Part shown: positions 9,684 through 19,140 of the stretch, piece by piece
How the letters are laid out: each line of letters starts with the position of its first letter
Numbering within the stretch: the first letter of the stretch is position 1
Origin: UBA2040 sp963977135
GTDB lineage: Bacteria > Bacteroidota > Bacteroidia > Flavobacteriales_D > Crocinitomicaceae
Length of the DNA stretch: 64,000 nt
Assembly (NCBI GenBank): GCA_963977135.1
Contig: CAXBNN010000001.1
Location: 558,001 to 622,000, forward strand
Direction of reading: 5' to 3'
The notes under the pieces: model-generated
What the model was told of the DNA's origin: nothing
Database searches by the model: none
What the model saw: the letters and a program-made list of their open reading frames with translations, nothing else
Position numbers and translations under genes: made by a program

Positions 9684-9809
9684 CTAGTTTTTAATGTGAA
9701 CACCTAGACTTATTAAAGCTTCATCGAAACCACCTTTTACTTTTTTTGGCAAAGCCCAAGCATTTTTTGTTTCTTGAGCCACTCGTATTGATTTTTCTTT
9801 ACGTTTCAT
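9684..9809 (-). CDS. Small basic protein, 41 residues, unknown function
   Basis: ATG at 9807-9809, TAG at 9684-9686. The sequence begins MKRKEKSIRVAQETKNAWAL and continues PKKVKGGFDEALISLGVHIK; it is Lys-rich with no membrane segment or signal. It sits alone between MarR (convergent) and the methyltransferase gene. A box resembling TAnnTTTG (TAGATTTTG, one base too long) lies near 9840 on the minus strand. The composition looks protein-like rather than random. I do not recognise the family. Confidence 0.5.
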   Translation of the reverse strand: MKRKEKSIRVAQETKNAWALPKKVKGGFDEALISLGVHIKN

Positions 9810-9909
9810 GACTATTGAATTAGTATTTAACTGAAGTTAGCCAAAATCTATACCAAAAAAATTACGAAGTAGTGAATGGTAAGTTTAATTGAGGGAAATA
9901 GGTGTTTTT

Positions 9910-10467
9910 TCAGCCTTTTTGGCAAGTGTATATAAATGCAGGTGGAAAATTCCAAAAAGCATAGTTGATTTTCACTTTCCCAAACTCTGATTTCAAGTAT
10001 TTTTTTGATTGAAGTGAATATTGAAATTGAGTCATAATTCCATCTTTTGTTAAAGCATCTTTAGCCGCTGAAACAATATTTCCTCGCAAATCTTTAGAGA
10101 AATTAGCCAAAGGAAGCGAAGAAATCACAACATCTGCTTTATGTAAGTTATAATGCTCCAAATAATCAGATAGTTTTTCTGCACTATCATGAACAATATG
10201 GCAACGCTCGTCGTGAATGGTTGATTTTAAATTGTGATAAAACTGATCATGCAATTCGAAAACAAGAAGTTGTGCGTCTGGTGCCATTCTTTCAAGTATT
10301 TGTCGAGTAAAAACACCAGTTCCAGGCCCAAGCTCAACAATTGTTTTGACCTTAGAGAAGTCAATAGGAGAAAGCATTTTCTCAGTTAATGCTGGCGAAC
10401 TTGGGCGCATAGAACCAACAAGTTTTTTGTTCTTGAAAAATTCTTTAAAAAAATCACGCTTCTCCAT
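9910..10467 (-). CDS. Class I SAM-dependent methyltransferase (phospholipid N-methyltransferase-like)
   Basis: 185 residues. The N-terminus FFKEFFKNKKLVGSMRPSSP and motif I VELGPGTGVFTRQIL match the group annotated as phospholipid N-methyltransferases or rRNA dimethyladenosine-transferase-like enzymes (COG3963). VVISSLPLANFSKDL fills motif IV. It overlaps the upstream dihydroorotase-like gene by 14 bases and is the last gene of that operon. The substrate is not certain: a lipid amine headgroup is the family-based guess. Confidence 0.85.
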   Translation of the reverse strand: MEKRDFFKEFFKNKKLVGSMRPSSPALTEKMLSPIDFSKVKTIVELGPGTGVFTRQILERMAPDAQLLVFELHDQFYHNLKSTIHDERCHIVHDSAEKLSDYLEHYNLHKADVVISSLPLANFSKDLRGNIVSAAKDALTKDGIMTQFQYSLQSKKYLKSEFGKVKINYAFWNFPPAFIYTCQKG

Positions 10468-11731
10468 ACAACTCTTCTTTTATCATCAATTTACCTTGAT
10501 GAACTATACCTAGAACTTTTGAATTGTATTCTTTATCAATGAATGGACTGTTCTTACTTAACGAAATAATTTCATTTTCACTGTAAGTCCATTTGTCATT
10601 TAAAGAAAAAAGCGTTAAGTCTACTTTGTTACCAATTTCGATACTTGAATATGGTATTTCTAATATGTTTCTAGCACGAGTTCCAAGAATTTCACAAATT
10701 GTATCAATGTCGAGGTTTGAGGCTTCAATTAAATTAGGAAACAAAGTTTGAAGTTGCAATGAACCAAAGGCTGCGTGATCAAATTCTAACTCTTTTTCTT
10801 CCAAATCGCCTGGTCTGTGATCTGAAACTATACAGTCAATTGTTCCATCTTTCAGTCCTTTCCATAGTGCTTTTCTATCCTCTTCAGTTCTTAAAACGGG
10901 TAAAACTTTGAAATTAGAATCAAAATCAAAAAGTGCATCTTCAGTAAACAAAAGATTCATTAAGTGAACGTCGGCGGTTACATTTTTGTTTTTCTTCTTA
11001 GCTTTTCGAATCAAATCTACAGATTCTGCACAAGAAAGGCCTGAGAAGTGAATTTTCCCATCAGTATATTCAGCCAATCGAAGATTTCTCTCCAATTGAA
11101 TAATTTCAGAAATACTTGGATCAGCTTTTAATCCTGTTTGAACGGAGGCCATTCCTTCATTTACCATTCCTGATCCAGAAAGACTATTATCTCGAGCGAA
11201 ACATACAACCTTTCCACCGAAATTTTTCGTGTAAAGCAAAGCACGGTATAGTATCCCTGAGCTCACAGGTTGATTGTCGTCTGAAAACAAGCGCACACCA
11301 TTTTGATACATATCAAAGAGTTCAGCTAAGTTTTCGCCTTTCATTTTTTCCGTTATCGCACCAATTGGATGAAGTTTCGTAGAATGATTTTCAGCTCGTC
11401 GAAGTAAATATTCTATTGAAGCTTTGTTATCAACGATTGGATTGGTAGAAGGAAGAACTGCTACATGTGTAAATCCGCCGTAAGAGGCTGCATCTAAACC
11501 TGTTTCTATGGTTTCTTTGTGTTCTGCTCCGGGATCACAAAAGTTGGCTTTTAAATCAACCCATCCTGGACTCGCATGAAGATCTTTTGACTGTATCAAA
11601 TAAGCCTCCTTGTCGTCAATTTTCTTAGCGATATTGAGGATAGAATCATTTTCGATTAAAAGATCCATTTTTTTTCCGTTGTAGGAAGAAGATGAATCGT
11701 GAATTAATGCTTGTTTGATAAGTATTTTCAT
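10454..11731 (-). CDS. Dihydroorotase-like protein lacking the metal-binding residues
   Basis: 425-residue amidohydrolase-fold protein aligned along its length with class I dihydroorotase (PyrC). The zinc-site motif usually read as GxIDxHxHLREPG is GWVDLKANFCDPG here, so both first-strand histidines are gone. The usual DHAPH segment reads SDHRPG. A carbamoylated-lysine position and other ligands also look unsupported. Similar ligand-less PyrC-like proteins are, to my recollection, common in Flavobacteriia. It probably does not catalyse the reaction alone; a structural role or a different activity are both possible. It lies in an operon with the BatA-like gene (8-base gap). Confidence 0.85.
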   Translation of the reverse strand: MKILIKQALIHDSSSSYNGKKMDLLIENDSILNIAKKIDDKEAYLIQSKDLHASPGWVDLKANFCDPGAEHKETIETGLDAASYGGFTHVAVLPSTNPIVDNKASIEYLLRRAENHSTKLHPIGAITEKMKGENLAELFDMYQNGVRLFSDDNQPVSSGILYRALLYTKNFGGKVVCFARDNSLSGSGMVNEGMASVQTGLKADPSISEIIQLERNLRLAEYTDGKIHFSGLSCAESVDLIRKAKKKNKNVTADVHLMNLLFTEDALFDFDSNFKVLPVLRTEEDRKALWKGLKDGTIDCIVSDHRPGDLEEKELEFDHAAFGSLQLQTLFPNLIEASNLDIDTICEILGTRARNILEIPYSSIEIGNKVDLTLFSLNDKWTYSENEIISLSKNSPFIDKEYNSKVLGIVHQGKLMIKEELYGEA

Positions 11732-11739
11732 GCTTCAAA

Positions 11740-13797
11740 TTAATTTTTCCACCATCGAATTAAAATCAATTCAATGACTAAAAATAACAAACTTAATAGA
11801 ATTGCCCATCGCCAATATTCAAATGGTTTTTCTAAATCCAATTTGGCTAAACTTTGACCTTCTTTAATCTTTCCTGGAGAAATGTTCTTTAACCCTTTAT
11901 TCTCAAAGGCTAGGACGACTTCATCCAATTCCATCGGTTGAATATTGGATTCCAGCCTTGAATAATTCAATGCAAGTTTTCCAATTTTTGATTCGCTGAA
12001 AATATCGTAAATACCACCGGTAAGCCTTTCTGAAGCTTCATTTCCACGAATTGAAATGTAATCTATGTTTCCAATTCTTTCTTTGATTGGAATGAAGTCT
12101 ATTGAGTTGTTTTTTAGGTGAATCGGTTTTTCAGAATTTATGGCAGTGTAAAGCGGGTATTTACTGTCTTCTCCAATTGTTAAAAAGTAAGGGCGTTGTT
12201 TGTGACTTAATTCACCAACCCGTAAAAGCAACGTGCTAAATAACGCATTGTTGGTAAATGAACTGAATTCAGACTTTAAACTACTGGTAAATAAAAATGA
12301 TTTTGAATCCGCTGACCGAAGGAATACGGGCTGACCATTCTGGGCTTTAATCAAAGTTACATTTTGAGAATTTCCGCTGACCGAATACATTTTATATAGA
12401 GATGGCATGTTGATTTGACTCGGTTTTTTGTCAAAAACAGGTTTGAAAAAAGGGTCATTAAAAGTTATATCACGCATCTTTGTACCGTCCGAAACAATTG
12501 AGCCTATGCTTGACAAACCAAGGCTAAACATAGCTGAATTCCAAGAGCTTTTGTTAATGTTGGCGCCGGGAAAAACCAATAGACTACCTTGATTATTCTT
12601 AAAGTCTTTTAATAATTGAACCAAGCCAGACGCTAATTCATTCAAACCATTAAGCACAACTAAATCAACATCGTCAAATTTATCCAAAGTCACGCCACCT
12701 TGAGATACAGATTCTTGTGCATAGAAATTATCTAATCCATAAACCAATTTTACATTTGGAACGGCATCAGGTCCATCAATGATTAAGACTTTGGCACTTT
12801 GTTTTGGCGCATATGAGAAGAAAAATTCGTCGTCAAAAAATACCTGTTTGTCTCGAATAGATGCTGAAGCACTTCGGAATATTTCATCTTTTTTCTTGGA
12901 AGAACTTTCCATGAAATTAACCGTGGTTGTCACACTTTGATTGGCAGGCACATCAACAAATACGTCTCTTTTAGTTGAACCGGTTTCAATATGTAATTCT
13001 GCATTTACCCAATCCTTTTCACCGTAATTCTTAACCCGGATATTTAATTCGTTGTTCTGTCCAATTTTAATATTGGGTTCCGAAAACCAGACAGAATCGA
13101 CACATAAATTAGAGCTGTTTTGAGCTATAAATTGAATTGGATAATAGAAGCTTGCATTGTCTTCTCGTAATGCTTTCGTGTCGAAGCTATTTTTTTGGAA
13201 GTCAGAAAGAATGACATATTGAACAGTGCTAATTTTTTCTTTCTCACTACCGTATTGTTGGACAAAATTTCGTTGCCATTCCATCACATCACCAAGTTTG
13301 CGTACCATTGGTGAAAGCTCGATTTTATCCACGGCATCCATTGCCTCCGTTTTACTGATTATTCTTTGTTCGATGCCCGACATTTCATTGGTTACGACCA
13401 AGAATCGAGTATCAGAACTAGCTTCTTTTATAATTCGTTTTGCACTTTCTCTTGCTTCGGACAGAAGTTCGCCTTCAGTTCCTTTTTGTCCCATTGAGAA
13501 AGAATTATCAATGTACAAGGACAAAACTGGATTTCCACCTTCACTTGATGAATCGCTTACTGGGATATAGGGTTGTGCAAATGCAAGAATGGCAAAAAGC
13601 AAACAAAGTAGTCGGCTTACCAGTATTAGCCAATGCTTTAAATTTTTGGTTGCCTGATTTTCTAATTCAACTTTTTTTAAGAACGTTAAACTTGAAAAGT
13701 AAAGGGTTTTATATTTTCGAAAATTATAGAGATGAATGATAATTGGAATTATCAGTAGGAGGAGAGCCCATAAAAAGGAAGGGTATACAAATCTCAT
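11740..13797 (-). CDS. BatA/vWA-type membrane protein
   Basis: 685 residues. The N-terminal domain (MRFVYPSFLWALLLLIIPII, then a second membrane helix near 58-78) is the BatA / aerotolerance-regulator N-terminal domain. It is followed by a von Willebrand A-like segment with the MIDAS-type motif DNSFSMG, a large extracytoplasmic region and a C-terminal membrane helix (about residues 662-681). Members act in envelope-stress or protein-maturation complexes, but the exact role is unknown. The pairing with a PyrC-like gene is, as I recall, seen in other Bacteroidota. Confidence 0.87.
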   Translation of the reverse strand: MRFVYPSFLWALLLLIIPIIIHLYNFRKYKTLYFSSLTFLKKVELENQATKNLKHWLILVSRLLCLLFAILAFAQPYIPVSDSSSEGGNPVLSLYIDNSFSMGQKGTEGELLSEARESAKRIIKEASSDTRFLVVTNEMSGIEQRIISKTEAMDAVDKIELSPMVRKLGDVMEWQRNFVQQYGSEKEKISTVQYVILSDFQKNSFDTKALREDNASFYYPIQFIAQNSSNLCVDSVWFSEPNIKIGQNNELNIRVKNYGEKDWVNAELHIETGSTKRDVFVDVPANQSVTTTVNFMESSSKKKDEIFRSASASIRDKQVFFDDEFFFSYAPKQSAKVLIIDGPDAVPNVKLVYGLDNFYAQESVSQGGVTLDKFDDVDLVVLNGLNELASGLVQLLKDFKNNQGSLLVFPGANINKSSWNSAMFSLGLSSIGSIVSDGTKMRDITFNDPFFKPVFDKKPSQINMPSLYKMYSVSGNSQNVTLIKAQNGQPVFLRSADSKSFLFTSSLKSEFSSFTNNALFSTLLLRVGELSHKQRPYFLTIGEDSKYPLYTAINSEKPIHLKNNSIDFIPIKERIGNIDYISIRGNEASERLTGGIYDIFSESKIGKLALNYSRLESNIQPMELDEVVLAFENKGLKNISPGKIKEGQSLAKLDLEKPFEYWRWAILLSLLFLVIELILIRWWKN

Positions 13798-13848
13798 GAA
13801 TCCAAAGATATATATTTAACTGGCTTTTGGCCTTTTCTAAGTTGAATT

Positions 13849-15039
13849 TTATGCATTTTTAATAGCGGAAATTAATGGTTCGGTAGCCGCAGCCCAATCA
13901 AAGTTCTTTTTAATGAATTTTGGTCCATTTTCTGAAAGAATTTTATAGAGGTCATTGTCTGTCAGTGAATTTATTTGATCCAAGAATTCTTGAGCAGTTT
14001 CGGCGATTCCGATTTCCTGACCTGGAATTGCCTTAAGTGCATTGTTAGCTAAGGAAGTAGTGATACTAGGAATACCCAAAGCCATTGCCTCAAGAAGCTT
14101 ATTTTGGAGTCCTGTTCCTATTTTCATAGGAGCGATAAATACTTTTCCCGATAAATATGCATCTCTTATGTCCACTGGGTTAGCTAGAATTTCAACATTT
14201 TTATTCTTTTGAGATAAATTCAAAAGACTTTTAGAGGGTTCGGCTCCAGCGGCCAAAAATCGAAAGTTTTGTCCATTTTTTTCTGCCAAGGGTAAAATGG
14301 CATTAACAATGAATTTTACTGCCTCAACGTTTGGAGGGTAGTTCAAATTACCAACAAAAACTAGGTCATGCGTTGGATTCGGTTTATCATGATCGACAAA
14401 AAAATGATTAGAAACTCCATTCGGAATGCAGACAATTTTTTGCGCTGGGGTAGTACCAAGAAGATGTTTATCCTGTTGGCTTATGATAGTATGAATTTCA
14501 AAATAATCGTAAACCTGTCGTTCATAGTCGTTCAATCGTCTATATTCCAATTGAAATAACCACTTGAGATAAAATGGTTCAAGAGAGATTCTTCGCTCAA
14601 TTCCAGTTGAAAATGCATCCATATAGTCCAATGTTTTAGGACAATCATGGTAATTTTTCACATATTCGGCCACACGAATTAATTGACAAAAAATATGCTT
14701 TGGTTTAAGTTCGTGAAGTTTTTTTTCAATTTTTTGACGTACGGAATTCTTATAGAAATAAGCTACTTGTAGAGGTTTTCCCGTAAAAAGTGCTAAAAGA
14801 CAAGAGAGCCAGCTTTGCCATTTAGGAATTACATGAACATTTATCTCAGAACAGTATTTTTTCAATTCAACGATATGTTCACTTTTAGGATAAAATTCAG
14901 AAATGCAAATCAGATTAATATCAAAATAAGCACTCATTTCCTTAATTTGATAATACGCGCGAAGTTTGTCTCCTTTTTCCAAAGGATAAGGAAAACGGGA
15001 TAGAATAACTGCCAGACTTGGTTTGTTATTTTTTGTCAT
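13849..15039 (-). CDS. GT4-type glycosyltransferase
   Basis: 396 residues with the two-Rossmann (GT-B) layout. The C-terminal donor-binding signature is clear: FVGNLNYPPNVEAV followed by APMKIGTGLQNKLLEAMALGIPSITT, where the E is the conserved nucleotide-sugar contact. It presumably transfers a sugar onto a lipid-linked or surface polysaccharide; donor and acceptor are unknown. The start lies 14 bases inside the upstream glycosyltransferase gene, so the two are coupled. Confidence 0.9.
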   Translation of the reverse strand: MTKNNKPSLAVILSRFPYPLEKGDKLRAYYQIKEMSAYFDINLICISEFYPKSEHIVELKKYCSEINVHVIPKWQSWLSCLLALFTGKPLQVAYFYKNSVRQKIEKKLHELKPKHIFCQLIRVAEYVKNYHDCPKTLDYMDAFSTGIERRISLEPFYLKWLFQLEYRRLNDYERQVYDYFEIHTIISQQDKHLLGTTPAQKIVCIPNGVSNHFFVDHDKPNPTHDLVFVGNLNYPPNVEAVKFIVNAILPLAEKNGQNFRFLAAGAEPSKSLLNLSQKNKNVEILANPVDIRDAYLSGKVFIAPMKIGTGLQNKLLEAMALGIPSITTSLANNALKAIPGQEIGIAETAQEFLDQINSLTDNDLYKILSENGPKFIKKNFDWAAATEPLISAIKNA

Positions 15040-16204
15040 CGTTTGCGAATATAGTCTTTAACGAAAAATTTGAACGCCAATCATTATAAAATTCCATGGC
15101 TTGTTTCGAAAGCTCTTGACGTTTTTCTTTGTTTTGAGCTAACACAATGGAATTCTCAACGAATTCCTTATCTGTTTTGCAAACCCACAATCCGAAGTTA
15201 TCTTGAGCGGGTATTCCTTTTGCACCAATTTCGGTAGTTATCACTGGAACACCAATTGAAAGAGCTTCAATAATTTTTATTCGAACACCAGATCCGCTTT
15301 TTATTGGAGCCAACAGGATACCGTTATTGGCTAGGAACTCAAATTTATTATCCACGAAGCCTAAATGATGAATTGAGTCATTTTCTGAAGCGGGTAAATA
15401 GCGCATAAAAGAACCTGCAACCTTCAATTGAGCATTTGGACATGACGCCTTAATTTTGGGAAATAGTTCATTGGCGAGTTGCATATAAGCCTCAACATTT
15501 GGCTGCCAATTCATTGCGCCAAAATGCATAAAAGAATCCGGTTTATCTATCCACTTAACGTTCGATTTTTCAGCAAAGAAAGGAAGCGTTTGAATATTTT
15601 TATTTCCCCAAGAACGGAAGCTGTTGGAATCGTCTTCCGAGATAGACAAGACTATTTCAAATTGATTAATGATTTCTTTTTCCCTTTTTTCGAGTTGTTT
15701 TGCAAGAATCGAAAGATATAGTTTATTGAGTCTATTACTATGATTTTCGGCCTTATCCTTGGTTAAGTTCGATTCTACATTATGCGTTCGAAGAATAAAC
15801 TTTGATTTTGGAGCGAATTTCTTGAGTTTTTCAATCATTTGCGCTGAATAGAGTGAATCTAGAATGACAAAGTCGAAATTCTCACGATTCGTTAATTCTT
15901 GAAAGATATCTAGCATTATTTTACTCTCAAACCTGGAGAGTTGGTAAGAAACATCTTTGAGCAAAGCCTTTAATGCTTCAAACGGTTTTAGTTTCAAGAT
16001 TATGGGCACGTTTACAGTGCGAATTTGCTTCCATTCTTTTTGTTCGAAAAGCTTGGAAGCAAAAGGATGTTTTTCAGAAGAAAATGTTAAATGTTTGATT
16101 TCGAATCCTTCATCAATAAGTTGAGAAACAAATGCATTTGTTGCTGAAGTGCCACCATCAATTGTTGGTAGGAAGGGTTTATTGGTTAGCAGGAGCACTT
16201 TCAT
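15026..16204 (-). CDS. GT4-type glycosyltransferase
   Basis: 392 residues, GT-B fold. The N-terminus MKVLLLTNKPFLPTIDGGTSA is a typical acceptor-domain start, and the donor domain carries FGAMNWQPNVEAYMQL and APIKSGSGVRIKIIEALSIGVPVITT. It is related to the gene just downstream (same motifs) and may be an old duplicate. Its start lies 26 bases inside the LptF/G gene, so lptF/G and the two transferases form one transcription unit, suggesting work on LPS or another surface glycan. Confidence 0.9.
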   Translation of the reverse strand: MKVLLLTNKPFLPTIDGGTSATNAFVSQLIDEGFEIKHLTFSSEKHPFASKLFEQKEWKQIRTVNVPIILKLKPFEALKALLKDVSYQLSRFESKIMLDIFQELTNRENFDFVILDSLYSAQMIEKLKKFAPKSKFILRTHNVESNLTKDKAENHSNRLNKLYLSILAKQLEKREKEIINQFEIVLSISEDDSNSFRSWGNKNIQTLPFFAEKSNVKWIDKPDSFMHFGAMNWQPNVEAYMQLANELFPKIKASCPNAQLKVAGSFMRYLPASENDSIHHLGFVDNKFEFLANNGILLAPIKSGSGVRIKIIEALSIGVPVITTEIGAKGIPAQDNFGLWVCKTDKEFVENSIVLAQNKEKRQELSKQAMEFYNDWRSNFSLKTIFANDDKK

Positions 16205-17672
16205 CAGCTGCTTTTTTAAATTTCCGGAAAAATTTCGTCCAATTGTCCATCACGAAAAGAGGTGAGTCATTCACAGCAGATCGCATGAGTAAAATTGCTA
16301 CAGGCGTTAAGACCATTGAAGAAAACCACATTCCAAGAAATGGGGAAACAACCTCTTCTTTTGCTAAATTTTCGCCCAATGAAAACAATACAAAATAGAT
16401 CATGAATAAAAGTGCTGCTATGACAACAGGCGCGCCAAATCCCCCTTTCCGAACAATAGCGCCCAAAGGAGCACCTATGAAAAACAGAACAATTATAGTA
16501 TAAGTTAAGGCAAACTTTCGTTGAGTTTCCATGTCAAATTCACGCACAGAATTATCAAAAGTTTCCATAAACGACTTTTGATTATTTAAATTATCAATCT
16601 TTCGTCTAATGGAGGTTTGCGAGAATTCAATCGCTAGATTTTTTTCTTTTTTCGATAATTCACCCCATTTTATTATTCTTGCTGGTAATGCTTTGAACTC
16701 TTGATTTCCAATATTTTTTCTGGGTTCAAAGTTTTCTGCTTGAAACAAAGGGTGATCTGCCTTTATTGATTTTAAAAATCTGGCTGTTGCCGTATCAGCT
16801 TTATTTTGAAGTGAATCGATCGCATGCTTCAATTGAAATACATTAAGCATTTCGTAATCATTTTTGAAAAGTTCTTCCTCGGATCGATTGATGGCAAATC
16901 CAGTTAAATCGATTTTATACGTCGATTTTTCGAATGCCGTTCGTCGTGAAGGATGATTACTATTCTCATTTGATAGTATTTTACCATTCTCATCAAATAA
17001 AGGGGTTTGAGCAGCAAGTTCTTCAACAACATTTCCTTTGTTGAGCTCAAAAAATACGTATTTACCGTTTTCAGATTTGTACATTCGACCATATTCGGCG
17101 CGAATAGTTTTTATTTCTGTATTATCACTATGGTCATGAATGATAATGTTGGTGAATTTATCGTCAATTACTTTGTCCACTTTAATTGCATATCCATCCA
17201 ATTCCTTTGTATACGCGCCGGGGTTTAGAATTGCGGATATTTTAGTGCTTTGAATGTCGTAAATAATCGACCGCCATTTGAGATTTGCAACTGGAATAAT
17301 ATAGTTCGCAAAGAAAAAAGTGCAAATGGCAATTATAAAAACCGCCACCGTGAGCGGTCTCATAATTCGAAACAAAGATAAGCCACTCGATTTTAAAGCA
17401 GTTAGCTCATTATTTTCGGAAAGATTCCCGAAGGTCATAATAGAGGAGAGGAGAATCGCCAAAGGCAGAGCTAGCGGGATTAAACTTGCGCTAACGTATA
17501 ATAACAATTCAAGAATAATAGAGATTTCTATCCCTTTCCCCATTAAATCATCTATATACAGCCAAAAGAACTGCATAATCAGAATGAACATGGAGATTAA
17601 AAATGTAACCACGAAAGGACCGGCAAACGATCGTATGCTAAAAACGTAAAGTCTTTTTAAAGGCAACCTCAT
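16179..17672 (-). CDS. LptF/LptG-family permease (YjgP/YjgQ)
   Basis: 497 residues: three N-terminal membrane helices (about 15-125), a large periplasmic beta-jellyroll region (about 130-365) and three C-terminal helices (about 388-475). The family motifs LKSSGLSLFRIMRPL and FIGAPLGAIVRKGGFG are visible. It is the membrane half of the LptB2FG ABC transporter that extracts lipopolysaccharide from the inner membrane. Only one permease is in this operon; the partner and LptB are elsewhere. Which of LptF or LptG it is cannot be decided from sequence alone. Confidence 0.93.
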   Translation of the reverse strand: MRLPLKRLYVFSIRSFAGPFVVTFLISMFILIMQFFWLYIDDLMGKGIEISIILELLLYVSASLIPLALPLAILLSSIMTFGNLSENNELTALKSSGLSLFRIMRPLTVAVFIIAICTFFFANYIIPVANLKWRSIIYDIQSTKISAILNPGAYTKELDGYAIKVDKVIDDKFTNIIIHDHSDNTEIKTIRAEYGRMYKSENGKYVFFELNKGNVVEELAAQTPLFDENGKILSNENSNHPSRRTAFEKSTYKIDLTGFAINRSEEELFKNDYEMLNVFQLKHAIDSLQNKADTATARFLKSIKADHPLFQAENFEPRKNIGNQEFKALPARIIKWGELSKKEKNLAIEFSQTSIRRKIDNLNNQKSFMETFDNSVREFDMETQRKFALTYTIIVLFFIGAPLGAIVRKGGFGAPVVIAALLFMIYFVLFSLGENLAKEEVVSPFLGMWFSSMVLTPVAILLMRSAVNDSPLFVMDNWTKFFRKFKKAADESAPANQ

Positions 17673-17736
17673 GTGAGAACAAAGATAGTCAATGAAGTCA
17701 ATGAAACTTCAATGTTGTAACGAAAGAAACTGGAAT

Positions 17737-18126
17737 TTATGCGCCTAATGTTCTCTTTAAACCTTCAATCAAAGATTCCCATAAAGCTTGGGATTCTTCC
17801 ATATCTTCTTCGTATTCAAAATCAGTAACTGTTAAAACAACCGTTTTTGTCATCGGGTCAATTTCATATTGGAGTTGAAAATAGGTGTCTAGACCTTCTT
17901 TTTCATCTTCCATTTTTTGCCACTTTATTTTCTCGCCATTTCTTTTTGTTAGGAGTCGAGCATCTTCTTCGCTGCCATCCCAAAAGAATGTGTAAATTTC
18001 ATCGTTAATATTCACATCGTCTGCAAACCATTCGCTCAACCCACCAGGAGTAAAAAGCATATTTTCTAGGACTTTTGGAGAGGTGTTTAGTAAGAATTCG
18101 AGTTCAAATTTCTTTTTCTCGGACAT
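17737..18126 (-). CDS. START-like (SRPBCC fold) domain protein
   Basis: 129-residue acidic cytosolic protein beginning MSEKKKFELEFLLNTSPKVL, with the AHSA1-like pattern of a hydrophobic-pocket fold (TPGGLSEWFADDV, a long C-terminal helix ESLIEGLKRTLGA). It matches the short START-like proteins found widely in Bacteroidota. No ligand is known. It has its own start region, divergent from the methyltransferase-like gene at 18188. Confidence 0.82.
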   Translation of the reverse strand: MSEKKKFELEFLLNTSPKVLENMLFTPGGLSEWFADDVNINDEIYTFFWDGSEEDARLLTKRNGEKIKWQKMEDEKEGLDTYFQLQYEIDPMTKTVVLTVTDFEYEEDMEESQALWESLIEGLKRTLGA

Positions 18127-18187
18127 GTAGTTTATTAATTAATTATAACTTCGCATCTATTTTGCGAAATATACTTAAATCTTTTCA

Positions 18188-18937
18188 ATGGCTCTAGTAC
18201 ATTCTTTTGAAAAAAACGGCAATCTACTGTTCAAATACAGAGGTCAAATTCCCGTTATCTTATTCTTATTAGCCATTCCTGTGGTTTACTTTACTGATTA
18301 TCAATTTCTTGACAGGAACGATTCGCTCTTTTTGCCTATGTTAATAATCTGTTCGTTAATTTCTTTGATTGGCCAGATTATCAGAGGGATAGCGATAGGT
18401 ACAAGTAACAAAAATACTTCTGGTAGAAATACGAAAGAACAAGTTGCTGAAGCATTAAATACAAAAGGTATTTATTCTACTTGTCGTCATCCATTGTATT
18501 TGGGAAATTATTTCATGTGGATTGGTATCGTGATGTACACGTTCAATTTCTGGTACGTAATTCTAGTTTCCTTGCTATTCTGGTTGTATTATGAGCGAAT
18601 AATGTTTGCTGAAGAGCGTTTTCTTGAGAGAAAATTCGGTGATTCTTATGTAAATTGGTCCATGACTGTACCACCTTTTTGGCCGAGTATGAAGAATTAC
18701 GATAAAGGTGAAATCCCTTTTTCAATTAAAACAATCTTGAGAAGAGAGTATTCAGGTATTACTGCAACGATTATTGGTTTTCTTTTTGTGGATTTGTTAC
18801 GCAATTTCTTTGAAGATTATTCTTTAGAGTGGAATTCAAATTATACAATCGTGCTTATCGTAGCCTTAAGTATTTCGTTGGTTTTAAGAACCTTGAAACA
18901 CAATACGAAAGTTCTTTATGAAGAAGATCGATCCTAA
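18188..18937 (+). CDS. Isoprenylcysteine/phospholipid methyltransferase-like membrane protein
   Basis: 249 residues with about six membrane helices. The SAM-binding and catalytic region of the ICMT/PEMT superfamily is visible: GIYSTCRHPLYLGNYFMWIG (R-H-P-x-Y-x-G) followed by RIMFAEERFLERKFGDSYVNW (E-E-R-x-L). Possible substrates are a lipid phosphate (as in the lipid A 1-phosphate methyltransferase group), a phospholipid headgroup or an isoprenoid; I cannot choose. It stands alone between divergent and unrelated genes. Confidence 0.85.
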   Translation: MALVHSFEKNGNLLFKYRGQIPVILFLLAIPVVYFTDYQFLDRNDSLFLPMLIICSLISLIGQIIRGIAIGTSNKNTSGRNTKEQVAEALNTKGIYSTCRHPLYLGNYFMWIGIVMYTFNFWYVILVSLLFWLYYERIMFAEERFLERKFGDSYVNWSMTVPPFWPSMKNYDKGEIPFSIKTILRREYSGITATIIGFLFVDLLRNFFEDYSLEWNSNYTIVLIVALSISLVLRTLKHNTKVLYEEDRS

Positions 18938-18993
18938 GCGAATATTTGTAAGAAAATATTTGATTCAGGTGAACTCAAAATTCAAAAAACTAT

Positions 18994-19001
18994 TATATTT
19001 G
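18994..19001 (+). promoter_or_regulatory. -7 promoter box (TATATTTG) of tRNA-Met
   Basis: TATATTTG fits TAnnTTTG and lies 17 bases before the tRNA 5' end, a good distance for a tRNA promoter in this phylum. Confidence 0.55.
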
Positions 19002-19018
19002 CACCCCGAAAGGGACAT

Positions 19019-19092
19019 GGCGAGGTAGCTCAGTTGGTTAGAGCGCCGGATTCATAACCCGGAGGTCGGGAGTTCAAATCTCCCTCTCGCTA
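19019..19092 (+). tRNA. tRNA-Met (anticodon CAU)
   Basis: A 74-base cloverleaf: acceptor GGCGAGG/TCTCGCT, D-stem GCTC/GAGC with AGTTGGTTA loop, anticodon loop TTCATAA (CAU at 19052-19054), T-arm GGGAG-TTCAAAT-CTCCC, discriminator A. CCA is not encoded. The acceptor and D-arm suit an elongator Met tRNA; the initiator form would differ in the acceptor and the GGG/CCC anticodon stem. A CAU tRNA read as Ile after lysidine modification cannot be fully excluded. Confidence 0.93.
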
Positions 19093-19099
19093 CATAAGA

Positions 19100-19125
19100 A
19101 AAGCTCAATTTATTGAGCTTTTTTT
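19100..19125 (+). terminator. Rho-independent terminator after tRNA-Met
   Basis: Perfect 10-base stem AAAGCTCAAT/ATTGAGCTTT with a 2-base centre (the practical loop is larger), followed by four further T residues. It begins 8 bases after the tRNA. Confidence 0.8.
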
Positions 19126-19140
19126 GTTTTATAATGTTTT

